Shown here: positions 54,001 to 60,000 of the stretch, piece after piece
Layout of the letters: each line of letters begins with the position of its first letter
Numbering within the stretch: the stretch's first letter is position 1
Assembly (NCBI GenBank): GCA_035548175.1
Contig: DASZTO010000079.1
Location: 1-64,000 of the forward strand
DNA from: CALCHA01 sp035548175
Lineage (GTDB): Bacteria > Planctomycetota > Phycisphaerae > WQYP01
Length of the DNA: 64,000 nucleotides
Direction: 5' to 3'
Notes under the pieces: model-generated
What the model saw: the letters and a program-made list of their open reading frames with translations, nothing else
What the model was told of the DNA's origin: nothing
Database searches by the model: none
Program-made: the position numbers and the translations under genes

Positions 54001-57000
54001 ACGCCTACGATCCCGGCGGCGACCGCTCCTCCGGTTCCACCGTCTACGGACCCGACAACGAGCTCATGTCCGACGGCACCTACACCTACGCCTACGACAA
54101 CGAGGGCAACCTCATCTCCCGCACCAAAGTCTCCGATGGCTCCGTCCGTCTCTTCACCTGGGACTTCCGCAACCGCCTCACCTCCGTCATCGACAAAAAC
54201 GCCCAGGGAACCGTCCTCGACGAAACCACCTTCACCTACGACGCTCTCAACCGCCGCATCTCCGAAACCGTCATCACCCCCGGGCAACCCAACGCCTCCA
54301 CCCGCTTCGTCTACGATCAGGAAAACGTCCTCCTGGAGTTCTCCGCTGCCACCGGCACCGCTAACGGAGAAGCCCTCGGCACAACCGACTCCGGCGCCCA
54401 GTTCAGCGGCGCCCTCATGCACCGCCTCCTCACCCCAGGCTCCCTCACCATCACCGTCGGCGCCGCGCAGCTCACCGACGATGGCGACGGCAACCTCTCC
54501 GATGCCGCCGGCGATACCGGAACCATCGACTATCAATCCGGCGACTGGACCCTCACCCTCGCCGCCCCCAGCCCGGGCGCCTCCATCCTCGCCTCCTACC
54601 AGTTCGCCACCGCCGCTTTCTCCCGCTTCTATCTTCATGGCCTCGCCACCGACCAGCTCCTCGCTCAGCAGGATTCTTCCGGCAACGTCCTCTGGACGCT
54701 TCCCGACCAGCTCGGATCCACCCGCGATCTCATCGACAACTCCGCCGCCGTCCTCGATCACATCAAGTACGACGCCTTCGGCAATATCGTCTCCCGCGCC
54801 AATCCCTCCGTTTACAACCGCTACTTCTTCACCGGCCGCGAATTCGACGCCTCCACCGGCCTCTACTACTTCCGCGCACGTTACTACGACGCCTCCCTCG
54901 GACGCTTCCTCACCCAGGACTCCGCGGGCTTCTCCGCCGGTGACACCAACCTCTACCGCTACGCCTCCAACAACCCCACCAACGTCGTTGATCCCTCCGG
55001 TAACTTCGGCATCGACGCTTCCCCCATCGACGGCCTCGAATCCCGCTTCATCTCCAACTACGGCCTCCGCGTCTCCCAGATCACCTACAACACCTGGGCC
55101 ATCGGCGGCGTCTACAGCCCAGACTCCTACGACGTCCGAAACTCCGTCCAGCAGGCCGGCGCCGTCGCCAAGGAAATCTACGACTACGGCATCAACCTCC
55201 CCATGACCGTCCTCTCCGCCGCCAAGCAGGCTGTCGAAAACTTCACCAATTACCTCATCCCCCAGAGCCCCATGGTCGCCTTCATCGTCTCCCGCGCCCT
55301 CAACTTCACCATCGATGTCGCCAACCTCGCACTCTGCGCAGCCTTCCCGCCGCTGGGCGCCTGGGAAGCCGTCGATTTCGCCCTGGGCGCTCCACAACTT
55401 GCCACCGGTCTCTACAACTCCGTCTCCACCCTCTATTCCGCGGCCACCAACGGCATCACCACCGACGCGGGCGCCAATGCCGGCAAGTCCGAATACGACC
55501 GCAAGGTCACTCTCAAGCAGGCACAGGACGCTTACAAAAACGTCATCGATACCGTCCTGGGATTTGCCGCCGGCGGCACCGTTCACGCCCTCAATGAAGG
55601 CGCCGGCAAGCCCGAGCCCAAGTCCATCACCGAGCCCGAGGAAACCTCGCCGGGACGCCCGCCCCCCGAAGCACAGTCCACCGCCGAAGCCGTCGTTGCC
55701 ACCCAGATCGAAGAGGGAACGCCGCCGCCCGCCGTCGAGCCGCCGCCCCCCGTCGTCGATTCCGCGCCCCCGCTGGACATGGTCAACGAGCATCCCCAGG
55801 AAGCCGAAAGCAAGCCCGTCGAAGCCGAACCCGAGCCCGCCAAACTTGAGCAGACCAGCGTCGAGGAACACACCGCCCCCAACGCCAAGGCCGTCGAACT
55901 CGAACAGCCCTGGGAACTTGGTTTCGAGGATGGCTTCGGCTTTGGCATCGGCGAGGGGGAGGAGTTCTCCGCGCCCAAAGCTGATCAGGTCGATCCCGGA
56001 CCTCCGCCGCCCGCTCCCGCCGAATCCCCCGGCGCTTCCGGCGAAACCGTCCGCGAATCCGCCGCCGCCGCCACGGCTCCCGCCGCCGGCGCTTCCGCCG
56101 CCCTTGCCTCCGCCGCCCGCGGCGTCATCGGCGCTGTCGCCCTCTCCGCCGCCGATGCTTTCACCGCCGCCGCCATGGATTCCTTCCTCACCGAACCCTG
56201 GACTCTCAGCCCCTTCGACTTCGATGAAGGCCTGACTCCCGTGGCCACCGTCGAAGCGCCCATCCCCGCCCCGGAGCCCACGCCCCCCGTTCCCGACAGC
56301 GGCGGCGCAACCCCCGGTGAAACCGTCGTCCAGGAATTCAAAACCGACTCCGAAACCACTCAAAAGGTCGAACAAACTGCGCCGGCACCGGCGCCCGAAG
56401 CGCCTCCCGCCGGCGAGCCCCCGCCCGCCGCCCCAAGCGCCGACGATCTCGATACCTGGTCCAAAGAGCCGATCGACGGCTGGGTCGTCCCCAAGAAACT
56501 CACCGGCAAACGCTTCGCCGACTGGAACGTCGAATCCGCCATGCAGAACCGCGTCGAGTTCGGCGAGATGGATGCTCAAAGCATCAAACGCGCACCCTAT
56601 AAAGCCGGCGCCTGGGACACCCGCTACAAACTCAAAGGCGTTCAGGCCAGCCCCTTTGACCTCTTCTTCACCAAGGAAGAAATGGAGGCCTACCTCGCCG
56701 ACAATCCCGACGCCCAGTTCAATCCCCCGCCCGTCGATTTCACCGCCAACGGAACCCTCGACGGCCAGCGCATCGTCACCCACAACGGCAATCTCGTCTG
56801 GGCCAAAAACGGCCGGCCCGTCCGTACCGCCGGCTTCTCCACCGATACCGAGTTCATCGTCGTCTTCGATGAGGCCGGTAACGCCTACGGTTTTCAACGC
56901 GGTCCCGGCCTCGCCGATGTCCGCCACTCCGGCTTCGTCGGCTACGACCAGCCCGTCATCTCCGCGGGAACCATCCTCACCGACGCCAACGGCGCACTGC

Positions 57001-60000
57001 TCAAATTCACCGACCGCACTGGCCACTTCTGGGAAGCCCTCGACGCGCTCCACGGTGACGCCTCCCGCGGCGCCGACATCGGCATCAGCATCTGGGGCGA
57101 ACAAGGCCTCGCCAACCCTGGCTCCGTCCAGGTCATCAAGACCGCCGGCGACGCCAACGTCAATACCTGGGCTCCACGAGACCTCGGCAATGGCTCCAAC
57201 CCGGGCCAATACATCCCTCAGACCCTGCCCCCCGCGCAGCTCCGCGCCGACGATGGCCCCACGCCCACGCCCTCTGCTCCCGCCAGCCCCACGCCCGCCC
57301 CCACCACCCCAGCCCCCGCCGCCCCCGCCGTCCCTCTCCCCGTCGCCGCCTACACCCTCGCCAACGCCGCCCTCGCCTTCTGGACCTCCGCCCTCCACCT
57401 CTCCACCGCCCCGCTCACCATCAACCTCGCCCTCCAGAACCTCCCCGCCGGCGAGCTCGCCGAATCCACCGTCACCGCCTTCGCCAACGGCCGCCCCTCC
57501 GCCGGCACCATCACCGTCGACCCCTCCGCCAATGGCCACGGCTGGTACACCGACATCTCCGACCTCTCCGCCCCGCTCCCCATCACCGGCCGCTACGACC
57601 TCTTCACCACCCTCCTCCACGAAATCGGACACCTCCTCGGCTTCACCATCGACAACCCCGCCTTCGCTTCCCACGTCCTCAACGGCGTCTTCTATTCCGA
57701 CGGCCTCGCCCTCGACCTCTCCCCCGATCTCGACCACCTCGCCCCCGCCGCCTTCCCCAACGATCTCATGAATCCCACCCTTGCCGCCGACACCCGCAAG
57801 CTCCCCTCCGCCACCGACATCGCCGTCATCCAGATCATCCGCAACAGCACCCTCGGCGCCGCTTACGTCCAGCAAACTCGCGCACTGCTCGTCGCACCCG
57901 ACGCCGCCCAGCTCCAGCCCGTCGATACCTCCACCCCGCCCCACACCGGCATCCTCAACGGCAACTTCGCCATCACCGATCCCGACGACCCCAACTTCGG
58001 CTGGACCCTCTCCCCCGCCGCCGCCATCAACCCCGGCCACGCCACCCTCGCCGATGGTTCCACCACCGTCACGCGCCTCCTCCAAACCTTCTCCCTCCCC
58101 GCCGGCGCCACCACCCTCCGCTTCACCATCAACTCCGCCGCCTTCTCCGCCAATCCCGGCCAACCTGAAGACGCCTTCGAAGTCGCCCTCCTCGATCCCT
58201 CCACCCTCTCCCCGCTCGCCGGCACCGTCGCTCTCACCGGCTCCGATGCCCTCCTCAACATGCAGGCCGATGGCTCCCTCTACACCGCCCCCGCCGTCTC
58301 CCTCACCCGCAACGCCGACGGCACCACCACCGTCTCCATCGATCTCCAATCCCTCGCCCCGAATAGCGCCGTCACCCTCGCCTTCGATCTCCTCGGCTTC
58401 CCGCCCGCCGCCTCTTCCGTCGTTCTCTCCAACGTCACCTTCGCCAATGCCACCCCGCCGCAGATCACCGGCCCCGCCGTCATCAACACAGGCCTCACCC
58501 AGCGCTCCACCATCTTCCAGATCTCCATCCCCCTCTCCGAAGCCGGCCTCTCCTTCAACCCCGACGCCCTCTCGCTCTTCCTCAACAGCTCCATCCCCGT
58601 CGATCTCTCCGGCCTCACCTGGTCCTTCGATTCCAGCAACAACCTCCTCCTCGATTTCCAAAACGTCCCCCTCGCCGATGGCAATTACCAGCTCCGCCTC
58701 GCCGCCGGCACCATCACCAACGCCTCCGGCAATGGTCTCAACTTCGTCAACGACGGCCTCGGCGACACCATCGATACCACCTTCGCCGCCATCAACTTCT
58801 TCAAGCTCGCCGGTGACGCCAACGGCGATGGCATCGTCGACGTCCACGATTTCCAGATCGCCCTCAACCCCAACAACCCCAACAGCGATCTCAATCACGA
58901 CGGTGCCACCGACACCACCGATCAGAACATCGTCCGCACCAACCTCGGCCACCGCCTCGTCGAAATCGCGCCGCCCGTCCTCGCCGTCACCGAAAACTCC
59001 GGCACGCCCAACGACAACGCCCTCTCCTTCGGACCCATCGCCGCCGGAACCTCCGCCGCCAACATCGCCGTCACCCTCACCAACAACGGCCAGCAGAATC
59101 TCTCCATCACCGGCCTCCAGCTCCTCTCCGGCGACACCTCCGCCTTCGCCTTCTTCATCGATGGCCAACCCCTCGGCACAACATCTCTCGTCCTCGCCCC
59201 CGGCCAATCCGCCACCCTCGAAGTCCAGCTCCTCGCCACCTCCGCCGGCGTCTATCACGCCACCCTCCAGTTCTTCCACAACGATCCCAACCAGCCCAAC
59301 CCCTTCACCCTTTCCCTCTCCGCCACCATCACCGCCGCCCTCAAGCCCCCCACCCTCGTCGTCACCGAAAACTCCGGCACGCCCAACGACAACGTCCTCT
59401 CCTTCAATACCGCCCTCGCCGGCGCTTCCTTCAAGCCCATCCCCGTCACCATCCAGAACACCGGCGACCAAACCCTCTCCCTCGCCGGCCTCCAGATCCT
59501 CGGCCCCAACGCCGACGCCTTCGCCTTCTCCATCGATGGCCAGCTCCCCGGAACCACCTCCCTCCTCCTCGCCCCCGGCGCTGCCATCACCCTCGAAGTC
59601 TCCTTCCTCGGCACCGACCCCGGCGATTACAGCGCCACCCTCGAACTCTTCCACAACGATCCCCACCAACCCAACCCCTTCACCCTCTCCCTCAACGCCT
59701 CGCTCCTCAAACCCATCCCGCCCACCCTCGTCATCACCGAAAACGCCGGCACGCCCAATGACAACCTCATCCCCTTCGGCGCCTTCGACCCCAACGTCAC
59801 GCCCACCCCCATCACCATCACCCTCGCCAACATCGGCGATCTCCCACTCTCTCTCGCCGGCATCCAACTCGGCGGCGCCAACCCCGCAAACTTCGCCTTC
59901 CAACTCGATGGCCAACTCCCCGGCACCACCTCCCTCCTCCTCGCCCCCCACTCCTCCATCACCCTCACCCTCTCCTTCCTCCCCGGCAACCTCGCCACCA

